A model generated the notes under the pieces. It did not search any database, was not told where the DNA came from, and saw only the letters and a program-made list of their open reading frames with translations. Position numbers and translations under genes: made by a program. A stretch of DNA of 64,000 nt from Pegea sp. RAD2-039 (lineage: Eukaryota > Chordata > Thaliacea > Salpida > Salpidae): NCBI GenBank assembly GCA_034620365.1, contig JAQGEQ010000162.1, forward strand, positions 62,001-126,000. The letters are read 5' to 3'. Positions 34,615 to 45,837 of the stretch are shown here, in pieces (position 1 is the stretch's first letter; the number at the start of each line of letters is the position of its first letter).

Positions 34615-36222
34615 AAATGGTTGTTTTGAAACTTTCTAATAAGCGTTTGCTTCCATATGGGTTTTTGAAGAATGAATGCTTGTATTCATTTCTTCATCTC
34701 CTATCAATTCTTCGTTCTTGCGAGTAAATTTCTTCAAAATTTTAGGATTTAAAGGTTTTTTTGAGTTGTCAACAGAATAGGTTATATTAAAGTCACTTTC
34801 ATTATTTGTTTTACTACACTCAGATGTTTCTGATGCTATTTGTGTTGACATCATGGAAGAAGGTTTAACCGATCTCGGCTTATATTGTAATTTCCAGACT
34901 GGAATCGGCTTCTTTTGCAACGCCCTTAAGGAAGATGTGCTTAAGGTCGATTGATTCTTGTCTGTTTTGTCACTATTAAATGAGTTTTCCTGTGACAGGA
35001 CACCACAACTTTTTCCAATATAATTATATACTTGAAAATCAGGAGAATGATAAATCTCATTCTTATTTCTTTGATTTTTATCTTTTTCTAAAAGAGATGT
35101 TATCGCTGACTGTTTAGTTTCATTTGTCTGAGACATATTTAAAGCACTCGTAGAAGCATGATCTGAAGTTGATAAAGAAGTTTTCTCATCAGAATTGTGG
35201 GAAGAAAATGTTTCAAAGATGTTTTCTAACTTATTCAAACTTGTGTTCGGAGTTTTGTGCCTAAAATTCGTTGCATAATGATTGGATGAGTTGTTGTTTG
35301 TTTTTTTACATTTTGATAGAAACAAAACATCTTTGATTATTAACCTTTTTTGTCGTTTTTAGTCAAAAATTAGGGACTTCACTGTTTCTCGAAAGTTAAG
35401 AATAGTCATGTGCTCATTGTGCATTGATGATCGTTCTTTTTTCATATAAAATGTAAATCAGTTACTAAATAGTTTATATAAAAAATACCTTCGAATCTTC
35501 AGGTTTTTTCCCAAACACCTACTTTAGTGTCTTATCATTGTTAAGATCTTCCTCATTGCACTCCAACACCACCTTTTGTTAAAACAAATAACTTTTAAAC
35601 CTTTTTTTCCAAACCAATTTTTCTACTTTAACATAATTATAAGTTAAAAAGATACAAAACATGAAGATTTAAAAGTACACAAACTTGACTTAATTTATTC
35701 AGTGGAGTTAAAAATAATTATAATTTGTTTATATACTTAAAATTTTATTTGTTTAACAAACATTAGAAGTGGTTTAAAAAATTGTTAGTATTTTCTATGT
35801 CACTTATTTTAAATAAATACTTTTGAATCTACATTTTAAAAGTGCATAAAAGTATAAATTAATTACTTGAGTAGAGGTTTCCCGTCTATATACACTTTCT
35901 AACTTGGTAAAAACAAGTTATTTAACTAATCTTACTGAGCTATGTTGATTAATAATGATTTTAATTGGATCAATCTCGGGAATAATCTTTACAAAATGAT
36001 TGTCCTCAACTTCATTGAGGTTGTTACAACAAAAACTATTTTTTGATGAAATGAATTTTTTAAGAATAAATTTAAAAACATACACAGCTATATAATTGAT
36101 AAAAAGAAATTTCTGATTAAAAAAGTCAACACAAACATTTTTCAAACAAAAGTAATTTTATAATCACCTAGTTAAATGTTTCACTTTCAAAGTATAAGCT
36201 CTGCAAGGATCTTCAGTAAGTT
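34615..36222 (-). pseudogene. P3: PCGF/Psc-like gene, RAWUL-like domain and tail exons
   Basis: Continues from the RING exons. Linker 36,168-36,222 (ELTEDPCRAYTLKVKHLT), RAWUL-like part 1 35,867-36,023, part 2 35,489-35,572, tail exon 34,615-35,330 (716 bp, starting DVLFLSKCKKTN, rich in Ser, Thr and Asn, with a short PVWKLQYKPRS block). The exon order and pattern (VRxVEKL, then VVLECNEExLNNDKTLKxVF) fit a C-terminal RAWUL domain, the part that binds partner subunits in PRC1. Defects are the part 1 acceptor changed from AG to AA, a stop after SVRLVK, TAG in part 2 (TLK stop VFGK) and TAG before the tail donor. Part 2 is 8 bp longer than in P1. Confidence 0.6.
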
Positions 36223-36287
36223 CTAAGGGAAAAAAATATTGTAAAATTTAGATGAAAAAAAGCTTTTTTTACAAAACGTTTTTTTAC

Positions 36288-36660
36288 CTCCTTGGCTTAT
36301 CTGTGGATATATTTTTAATATATCTACAATCAGCCTTTCTAATTCTCTGTCCTCAAGAAATGGTTTGTCAGCATGATCATACATTATATGATGGCAGGTG
36401 GGAAATGATGAATCGGTTTGAAGATGGTCTTCAATACATTTCTTACAAACTAAAACGAGTTAAAAGTAAATATTTCTCTGTTAAAAATATTTAAAAAAGA
36501 GATTATTATAAAAATAACCACTTAAAGAAACATCCTTACAATAGTGAAGACATGTTTTCAAAACCTTAACTTTGTACAGGAAGGATTTGCAGATATTACA
36601 ACTGATAGTTTTTAGTATGAATTGATCAATAGACGTTAATTTGTCCATGTTTGTTCTCAT
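36288..36660 (-). pseudogene. P3: PCGF-type RING finger, two exons, open frame
   Basis: Exon 1 (36,540-36,660) starts at ATG and encodes 40 residues, and exon 2 (36,288-36,449) adds 54. The split codon T|TT gives CLHYFCKKCIEDHLQTDSSF then PTC. RING ligand positions are C21, C24, C37, H39, C42, C45, residue 56 and C59. The spacing is identical to BMI1/PCGF4 as I recall it (18, 21, 34, 36, 39, 42, 53, 56). Residue 56 is Phe, not Cys, so one zinc ligand is missing. After the RING, DKPFLEDRELERLIVDILKI matches the PCGF 'PLLxxxxDxxLQDIVYKLVP' segment. PCGF proteins pair with RING1 as H2A ubiquitin ligases in PRC1. Both splice sites are good. This is the best-preserved RING in the window. Confidence 0.72.
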
Positions 36661-36821
36661 TAGATGAGGACTGAATCCAGGCAAAATTCTGCAGCATGTT
36701 GCTTATCAAAAGGATATATTTGACATATTAATTTATAATTTAAACAATTTTATTGTTTTTAAAATTATTTTGACTCATTTTCATGATTATACAATAAACA
36801 TTGTATCCTAGATACTAAAGT

Positions 36822-37290
36822 TTAATTTTGTCTCAAATTATCGTGAATTTTGAATTTAACACTAAAATAAAATATAAAAAGGTTTAGTAAAATAAAAAAC
36901 GGATATTTAAAAATAAAATATTAAAAGATAGTTACTTTTTGCTGAACTTCGGGTTATCACCATGATTCAAAAGTTTCTTTTAACTAAATAGTTAAAATTG
37001 TTTGTATAAAGTTTGGCAGAATAGCTTTTTCTAACAATTATATTTTTCTGTAAAATTTTTACTCTTTCTTTAAACAGTATCAGTCATTTAAGCAAACTTT
37101 TTACCTCTTATTTCTTCCAAAGAATATGTTGCTTCTGTTACTCGAAGCAAATGTTGAAACAGATGAGAAAATAAGAATATTTCTTTTTGTTTATTTGCAA
37201 TTTTTTGTTATCTTCAAACTATAACTTTTTCTGTTGTTTGTATCTATTGGCAAATGGTCCATCACAAAAAATAATTTCTTATCGATCCAA
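36822..37290 (-). pseudogene. Gene J, copy 3
   Basis: J1 ends at 37,105, J2 is 36,936-37,047 and J3 is 36,822-36,861. This copy has five A bases at the start of J2 where copy 2 has four, giving a frameshift, and TGA again follows VKRNF. J3 ends with the stop about 160 bp upstream of the RING exon ATG, so J and the PCGF gene lie head-to-tail at very short spacing. Function unknown. Confidence 0.38.
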
Positions 37291-37567
37291 ATTTTTCAAC
37301 TATTTGAATACTTATGGAGGGTTAACTAGAGAATGTAATTATGAATATCAATAGTAAATTACTTTATAGCAATTATTTTATGCTAATTTATATTTTAACC
37401 TATTGAACAGCTGAAACACAAAAATGTTTTGAGTACAACTACTGAATTAAAACTACATTACTTCTAATTTTTATAAGATGTCACAAATCAAAATTTAGCA
37501 CAAAAAAATACTCCACATTAACATGAGTTAGATAAAAATGTTTGGACTTAAATCATTTTGTTTTCAG

Positions 37568-38168
37568 CAGAATATTTTAAACCTTGTGAAGAAAGCACCA
37601 GAAAGATTCAAAACTGAATAACAAAAGTAACAGTCAAGAAATTGTTGATGAAGATGAAGATGATGAGGATTTGGTTGTAAATGTTTCTGGTATTAGTTAC
37701 AAAGGTGACATTGAAGATGTTTTTGAAGAAGAAGAAAAAATTAAAGGTTCAAATATAAATCTATTAAAGATCTTATTTATAATTGCTACGAACAAGCATA
37801 AAATATCTAATAATTAAAGTAACTACAAACACAAACTTATTATTAATCAGCATTAACTTTTTCTAACATAAATTATTCAAAACAAGAAAAACAAATTGGA
37901 AAAACAACCGGAAAAAGTGATAAAAAGTAATTTTGTTTTTAAACAAAAATTTAAATGAACTTGGTTTATAAATAATTTGTTTGCAGCTGAAGTCTTAAAA
38001 GAGTCAAGTGAGGAGAATTTTAAAGATCAAAAAGATATTAGAGTGAAGGAGGAAGTTAAAGATGAAAAAGATTTTAAGTTAAAATGGAAACTTGAAAGTA
38101 AAAGAAAATTCCTGTGTGGCCGATTTAAAAAAAATTCAAACATGAATAAAATTTTTAGATCTTTTTAA
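37568..38168 (+). pseudogene. Gene F/E, copy 2
   Basis: Exon F starts after TTGTTTTCAG at 37,568. Its opening reads EYFKPCEE and then changes frame to KHQKDSKLNNKSNSQEIV and the acidic DEDEDDED run, ending at TAA 37,814-37,816. Exon E (37,987-38,168) is open: EVLKESSEENFKDQKDIR, then KWKLESKRKFLCGRFKKN, to a stop. The spacing between F and E is about 170 bp. A frame change inside F argues for a pseudogene, unless an additional intron is present. It is transcribed away from gene J, with about 280 bp between the visible exons, so that gap could hold a shared promoter. Confidence 0.4.
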
Positions 38169-39925
38169 CTAAAGGAAACTCACGATTAAAAGATCTAAAG
38201 AAAGTCATTCTGATATGATTTTAATTTACGAACATATATACTTACTGTTCATGAAAAACAAACACTTTTCACTTGCTCAAAATATGGAAGTTTTTTTTGC
38301 ACAGAAAGTTAACCTTAACCAAAATATACAAAAAGTTTATCAACATGTAACCTATGAAATGATTAACTTATAATCAAACATTACGAAAAAAGTTTTGTAT
38401 ATCATTTCAAAAAGTCATCTTCATAAGAAGTAGAAAGATTTTCTCCAGTATTAATCAAAGAACAAAACCAAAGTATTCATTTGGCCAACAGGTGTTGTTC
38501 TGGTTTATAATTGAAATTGTCACCTTAAAATCTGCGCAACATATCAAAAACCGGATGAAATTATGCAATTGACAAATACAAAAGCGTCAAAAATGCTCAA
38601 ATCTTATAAAATATTTCTGTTGATATAAACACTATACTTTAAGGTTTTTAATTAAAGTTATTCTGTTTTTGAAATTATTTTTTTGAAGTTATATTGTGCT
38701 TTTGAGTCATAATTTACTTTTTTGAGTTATACAATCAACTATTAGTAATAAGTAATATTATTTAAACAGACTTTTAGATCAGTCTCACATTTAAAATTAG
38801 TAAAAATTCTCAGACAATTTAACAACAAATTCCATTTTATCTTTTGAATTCAACAAATTCTTAAAGATAAACACGACATTTTATCAATAATAACTGTGCC
38901 TCAAGTTTTCTTGAAGTTTCTTCAGTATTTATATGAATGACGTAAAATTATTCTATATAAATACAACCTTCAGAAAAATTAATGGTTCTTGCCAAACACT
39001 CTGGTGGTAAAACAGTTAATGTTCAATCTTTATTAGAATCTGTTAATTTCTGACTTAATCAACAGCTAGGTACAAATTAAAAATTTCTACCTCTCGACAA
39101 ATAAACTTCTGACATTTACTTCAACTAATTTTTAATTAGACAAAAACAAAATTTCTCATTATCAATTCATTAAAGACTTGATGATCTTTATCTCTCACTT
39201 AAGTTATTTACTGATAATTGGTTCATCTAGTTTATAAAAAATTCACAAATCTTTTAAGAGCAGAGAGATATGGATACTCCCTCCTAAGGTCTTCACTTTA
39301 AAAAAGCTCTTTTAAATCTTCAATCCATTCTAAGATCATTTATCAGGAAGACTCCACTTAAAGAAAAGCATTGATTATTAGAAATAAATGTTTGATCAAT
39401 TTATTCATAAATGCTAAAAACGTATTTTTATGGTGACTTTGGTAGTTGACCTTTCATACCAAGAATTAAAATGAATTTAAATTTTTTTCGAGACGTCCAT
39501 CTATTTTGTAGAAGTTAGATTTATTCTTATGTTTGTAATTGTTCATTAACATTTTACTGATTTTATAAATCTCTTGTGGCACCCACAAACGCTAAACTTT
39601 AAATGGTTAATAAATACAGTAAGGAGACTGTCTCCTTACCCTCATCATCCTTGAAGATCAAAATTTTTGGAACCGTCGAAATGGCGGTGTACGAAAAATA
39701 TAAAATTAGAAACTCACTTAAAAGTACAATAAGTGTAAAGCTGATTGTCTTTTAAACGTGCTGGCTAAATATTTTACGTGTTTCTTCTGGTGTCTTACAA
39801 TTATAAAAGCAATTTTATAATTAATTACATAAAATTGTAGCTGTTTATGAACTTTTTTCTTGTTTCATGAAATTATATATTCATTATATAATTCTTTTGC
39901 AATTCAACTTTTTTGAGGATGTGAA
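38169..39925 (+). pseudogene. Possible downstream exons of the plus-strand gene, copy 2
   Basis: Candidate exons match copy 1. Near 38,450-38,492, INQRTKPKYSFGQQ sits between CTCCAG and GTG. At 38,982-39,104, MVLAKHSGGKTVNVQSLLES is followed by VNF stop LNQQLGTN. Near 39,670, GTVEMAVYEKYKIRNSLKS lies in a frame that differs from the 31.85-kb copy because of an indel. No family was recognised. Confidence 0.3.
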
Positions 39926-39929
39926 AATG

Positions 39930-40115
39930 AAGATGACTCCCTGGTTGGGTCATTGTCAGTGTCGGCATCATTATTTTCAATACCCTGATTACTAATCACC
40001 GAAAAATTGTTTTGTTGAATTCAAACAATCAAAAGACAATGAAGACGTCACAACTGACGTATACGGCGTCATCTTCTTATATTTGTTTAGAAAAAGTTCC
40101 TCGCTCAGTTTAACC
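39930..40115. repeat. CRE-rich segment, copy 3
   Basis: Homologue of 1-190. The CRE palindromes are reduced to GACGTCA and TGACGTA forms. The minus strand reads ENNDADTDNDPTRESSSF without a stop over the conserved part. Confidence 0.6.
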
Positions 40116-40709
40116 TAAAGTAAATTATATACATTTCATAATCAAGCTTTTTCTGGCTTATACTTTTAACTTCTAAAATTAAGTTTTGTTGATTTGTACT
40201 TATGAGCCAAAGATACCAATTAAACTGAATTGAAAGATAACTCAAGAACTCATTAATTGTAGTTTTATTATTACATTTAGATTTAGCAAAAACTCACAAA
40301 AGTTTAGACGAATTTCACAAGATATACACAGAAGATACTAAATGAAATTAATTAAATGAGCTTCTATTACTTTAGCTTTGATTACATAAAAATTTGTTCA
40401 TAAATTCCCTTCTTTCACTGATAACTATTACATAATTTCTAATATAGAGTAAACACTAAATTTAATTCAATTATATGTTTTATTTAAATAATTTTCTAAT
40501 TTATCTGATTACATCTAATTATACGATTGTATACAACGAGAAATCTATACAAAAATTCAGTTCAACATCAAATAATAAAATATTACACATATACCAAACA
40601 TAAAACCTCATTTGCTATTCTAATGTACTCGATTTCTTTTTCAAGGTTTAGTTAATACACCTTGTCAAAAAATACGTTTGTCCCAACTTTTCTGTAAGGA
40701 CACTTTCAG

Positions 40710-42350
40710 TAGTAGTGTATCAAGATAGAAAGTAAGACGTAAAATAAAAAATTAGTATATGCAAATGAATGGCTGAAAATAAAAATGACAAGATGAATGT
40801 TATAATGATGGAACCATCGATTATAGCAGACAAATTTGTGAATGAATAAGCTATTGCAACAAACGAACATCTGGCTGCAATGTGATTGAGATTTGATTAG
40901 CGTGGAACTATTATTTATCTAGCTGTTTTCTTGCTTCATCTACATAATCGGTTTGTTTTGGTTCATGAAAGATGTTGATGAATGTCTTCAAAATTCACGT
41001 TCGTCTGCAAGTTAAAAAAACTGTTTGTTAAACTGTTTGTAATCAAATTTTTGTTTTTGAATTCAAAATTTGATAAGTATATCTAATTATTTTGATGTCT
41101 TGTAAATAAATAAAAACATTTTCTTCAAAATAAAGATAAAAATTAAAATTATTTAAAAATTAAAAACAATTTGTGGAATTTTTGTTTTTAAAACTGAAAT
41201 AAGTGAAATCAAGAAAAACTTTATTGGTCATCTCAAGCTGTTTTCTCATTTGGTAAAATCAATATTAGAAAACAAATGAACGTTTGATAAAAAACGTTTA
41301 TTATCGGATCACAAATTTTTACAATTATTACAAAAATCATTTTATAAAAGTTTCTTGGAGTCTTAAATCAAAAAGCTTTTATTTATTTCAAGTTGAATTA
41401 TATATATTTACTTCTTAAAAAAACTTTGCAACAACAAAGTAGCAACATGAAAGTAGTGACTTTGAAGTCAAAGTATTTAGCATCCAAATGCAATTCTTCG
41501 TTGATATTAGATGTTTGCTGGAGTCTTTCAAGATAAGATTATAAGAGGACTGCATCAAAACAACAAATATTTTTAATGAAAATCAATGAAACCTGAATAA
41601 ACTATAGCAACTGAAAAAAGTTTAGATTTTCTCCTGTTGCATTCGGACATTCTTATCAGCTGACTTTTGTTTAAATAGTTCAAATATCTTCATCATCTAC
41701 CTGATAAGTACGATCAAGTCTTAACAAACAAATCTATTAATCTTTTATTTACAAAATACCTGATAATTACCAGATTTAAAAAAAAAATCTCATTGGTTAA
41801 ATCTTTAAGTTTGCTTCAAATCTTAGAAAAAGATTCGTAGATATCAGAATTCTGCTGGAATCTATAAATATAAAGAAAACTGCAATAAACCAATAAATAA
41901 TGTAAATGATATCAAATTGAACTAACCTGAACAAACAACAGCAACTGAAAAAACGTCTGATTTTATCATTTTGTATTTAGACATTCTCATCAGCCGAGAT
42001 TTGTCAATCAAGCTCAGATCATCTCTTATTAGTTACAAAAGCTTTATATTTGACCAACAAACCCAGTAACCTTCAATTTACAAGTATTGTTTAAAGATAA
42101 TCAGTTGTGTAACTCAAAATTTTTATCAAAATTTAAACTTGTAGCTGATGAGATTAGTTGTCAAAAATGAGATTTAGTTTTTGCTAAGAGTTGTTTATTA
42201 TTTGAAACTGACCTGCAAAGTTCAAACATTAGGAAAAAAATTTGGTTTCTTCGCTTCTCTATTCAAAATCTCATCGAAGTAAGAGTAAGTAGTTGTACTC
42301 TCATGTGACCTACAAAACTCAAAATGTAGGATTCTGTGAAGAAATTTTAA
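40710..42350 (-). pseudogene. Q6: family Q copy, long
   Basis: Contains the terminal exon (about 40,915-41,010), the exon after GATGCAG near 41,555, the ESECN-type exon near 41,610-41,700, another at 41,940-42,050 and most of the ES exon at about 42,215-42,338. The copy ends abruptly at 42,345 inside the ES acceptor region, where the 7SL-like element and its flank begin. It is collinear with Q1 over about 1.6 kb. Frames are interrupted in several exons. Confidence 0.4.
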
Positions 42351-42371
42351 AAATTACCTTTTTAAAAATAG

Positions 42372-42653
42372 AAAAAGAAATGGGTCCAATCTTATTGATT
42401 AGGCTGTGACACTTGTACTGATGTACTGATGAGGATATAGAATATAAGAGACCCCTGTCGAAGAATCAAATTGCAGAGAATTAACTGAGGATATTTGAGG
42501 ATTTAGCAAGCTAGATAGAACTATAGAGAATTATCATAAAGCTGCAAGAATACTCGACAACCATACAGTGCACACAGCTTCTAACCTCATACCGTCCACC
42601 ATCTCAAGCCTCCTAGCAAGTGGATTACAGGCGCACGCCACAACGCCCGGCGA
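42372..42653 (-). mobile_element. 7SL (SRP RNA)-related element, copy 3, near full length
   Basis: Duplicate of copy 2 together with its right flank. Same 5' head (CGCCGGGCGTTGTGGCGTGC), same 3' end (GGACCCATTTCTTTTTC), with point differences such as CCTGTAATCCACTTGC. The left flank differs from copy 2 beyond the element, so the duplication boundary coincides closely with the element's 3' end. Confidence 0.65.
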
Positions 42654-43724
42654 AGGAAATTTATAAAGTTAATTTTTAAACATTGTTTTTGATGATTATT
42701 TTTCTGCTTAAACATTATGTTCCAAATTTTTTAGCCTATCTTTTAAGATAACAATTTTAAAAACAAATTTTATTCATACTTGTTTATTATAAAAAATATT
42801 TAACTAAACTTAGTATTTTAAGTTAATTGAAGTCTGGCAACCATTATTAAATTTGTAAAGTTTTTTTAACATTAAATTTTACCACTAAAATTTAAAGCCT
42901 TTTTATGAATCTTTTAATATTTTAGCATTTAACATACATTGGTAAATTCAATTTTAATTACTGAATTTGGCCTATAATTTTTAATTAAATTCTAATTATA
43001 TTTAAAAAAAAGTTGATTTACTCTGTTTTATCAAAGCTGATATTTTTTCTAACTCTTTTTTATCAATTAATTTCACAATTTAGTTCATTTCACTAAGCAA
43101 TCAGTAATCACTTAACAATGTCTTAACCCAAAATTTGTTTATTATTCCTTCTGTTTAACTTATTCACCATTACTTACTCAATACAGCAATTTTTACACAT
43201 TTTATGAATAAGCTTGTTCTTTCTTTTAATAAAAATTTGATAATTAGGTTATTTTGATTTTTACTTATGAGTATTATTTACAGTCTAAACTAAAATTAAA
43301 TTTAACTATTTCTTTCATTAGATGTATTTTTTTATGGAATTGTCCCCTTAACTAGCTTCAATAAATAATACTATAGAGTACTTATTATAAAGCAAACTCT
43401 ATTTTTATTCAACGTTCTGTTTTATTTCAGAATCTTCTCATTCATCTGATTCTACGATCATATACAACCAAAAAATCTATACAAGAAAAATAATTTCAAT
43501 ATCAACTACTAAAAATCATTCAACGTAACAGACTTGATAAAGTGAAGTTGTTTTGCCTACATTTTAAATATGCCTTTTGTGTTAAATTAAATGTAAGACT
43601 ATTTGGTTGACTGAAAAGTTTATAAAAATAATTATAGCAACTTGATTCTATTAATTAAAAAGTTTTATTATTAAACAATTAGTATTTGTAATGTTGTAGA
43701 AAAATTTTTTCACTAATTTTCTAC

Positions 43725-44038
43725 CGTTTGCCTTTGATTGATCAGCCACATTGTTAACCTTGCATTTAAGAGCTTTCTTAGAAGTTTCAGCAGCTGGAGA
43801 TACTTCAATAGGAGGCTTAGTAAATTTTTAGTTGTTTCTTCACAGTCTTGGAAATCTTCTCGACTTTGATGAAACCTGTTCAAATAAATTTTAATATATT
43901 TTAATTTGCTAAATATCTATTTCCTTTTTTGTTACGTTTTTTAAAAAGGTGAAAAGCATTTTGAGCCCAACACCATCTCTTCCTGGCTAATCACCTTTTG
44001 GCTAACAACCTTTCTTCCTGCTTCACAACATCTCCCAT
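43725..44038 (-). pseudogene. H/G gene start, copy 2
   Basis: Exon H starts at ATG 44,038 (MGDVVKQEERLLAK) and then loses the frame through a small deletion compared with copy 1. Exon G (43,725 to about 43,876) has the same frame damage as copy 1. The clear degradation order is H/G copy 3 (G intact), copy 1 (H intact), copy 2 (both damaged). Confidence 0.38.
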
Positions 44039-45837
44039 TATGACTTAAAGGACACTTTTCAATATCTTTTTAAATACAAACAAAATTTTATTCTAAGCTA
44101 ATACTTATCAACCTCTAAACAATTTTCTTCATACAAGCTATATTTTAAAACAAATTAAATTAAAATACAAGAAGAACAATGTAAGATATATTACAAAATA
44201 TAAACTAACCAAAATTAAGAACCTAATTATTCAAAATTAGTATTACTTGAAACAATAGTGCTTTAAGTAATAAATATTGAATAAAAGATTATGCAATTGA
44301 ATGACTTATCAGATACTAAAGAAGTGTTTGTATCACTAAAGTTAAATTTTTTTCAATAAAGCTATTAGACAATGTCAATTGATGCTATTAACACTTTACC
44401 AACAAAGTCTAATACAATCTTTGATCAAAAATCTCTTGATCAAATTTTGATTAAAATAATAATTAAAATAATTAATCTGATCCAAAATGCATTCAAATCA
44501 AGATACTATAGTGGCTTAGTTTTAAAAAGAATTCTGCAAGATCAGTTAGATTAACATAATTACATAAGTTCTTCATCTACATTCAAAAATTCAAGTAAAA
44601 AGATAAAAGTTTAGTAACAATAGTTTGAAAAGAGTGTAAAATGACTGCCTAAAGGCAAATGATATAATAATCTTATGTCTTGGAATTATAGCATTTTCTT
44701 ATATTGTATAACAGCAGTTTACATTAAAGAAAGAAATTAAAATCTTCAATTTTGCTAAATAATAGCTAGTTTATATAGTTTTATGGCTATTAATCTACTT
44801 TAGATAAAATTGAAAGCTTGCAGACAGGGATAGAACATTTTTATTTTCAAGCCGTCTGCTTAAAAACTTATTTTAATTTGCAAATTAAAGCATAATCTTT
44901 CTCTAGTCATATTTCATCTTTTCAATTAAACTTTTAATTGTTTTCATCCTAAAAATTAATAAGAAATATTTTTTTCAATCAAAATAGGCTTTTGCAAAAA
45001 GTACAATTCGATTGTTAGCAGTCAAAGAACTTTCCTGTAAATAACCAAAAGTTAAAAGTTTTTAGTTCCAATAAACTATTAATGTTTATAAACTTTATTG
45101 TTATACAGTTGGTATAAAGTTTAGATTTAAATATTATAAAACTGTTAGTTAATTAATATCAAATACATAACTTAATCATATAATTTGTGTATAGTTTGTC
45201 ATCGAAGCTGATTTGTCAATGTTTCCTGAATTGTTGTTACCTAAAAATTCTCAAAAGAAAGAAAATTGGATATGGAAGAAACTGACTACTTTCAAAAGTT
45301 TGACTTGCTGAGATGAAAGGAGTTATTTTAGGTGAGATTGAGTTTTGATGAAACGGTTTCTTCGATGATAATAACTCAACTAATTAGTCGATCTAGCTGG
45401 ATTTCAAAAGCAATTAATTTATAATTATTTAGTCAATGATCTAAAACTAGTTAACGATCAAAATAAATACATTTTAATTCTTTGTAATATGAATTTAATT
45501 TGATTAAATTTTTTTTTGACTGTCACTATAGCTTTGAATGAATTTTCAAAAAGTAATTAATACTTTCCATTATTTGATAAAATCAATAATAAAAATTAAA
45601 CGAATGTCTGATGGAAAAGTTTTATCATTCGATCACAAATTTTTACAATTTTATAAAATGATTTGATTAAGGTTTTTGGAGTCTTAAATCAAATAGGTTT
45701 TATCTATTTTTTAAGTTGAAGTAATTATATTTACCCTAAAAAAAACGTTTGCAAGAACAAGTTAGCAGCAGGAAAATAGTGACTTTGAAGTCAAAGTATT
45801 TAGTATCGAAATGCAATTGTAAGAAATCTAAATGATG

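Noticed and set aside
36252-36494. Plus-strand frame opposite the RING exons
   Set aside because: The minus strand has exact RING ligand spacing and in-phase splice sites, and the plus frame is incidental.
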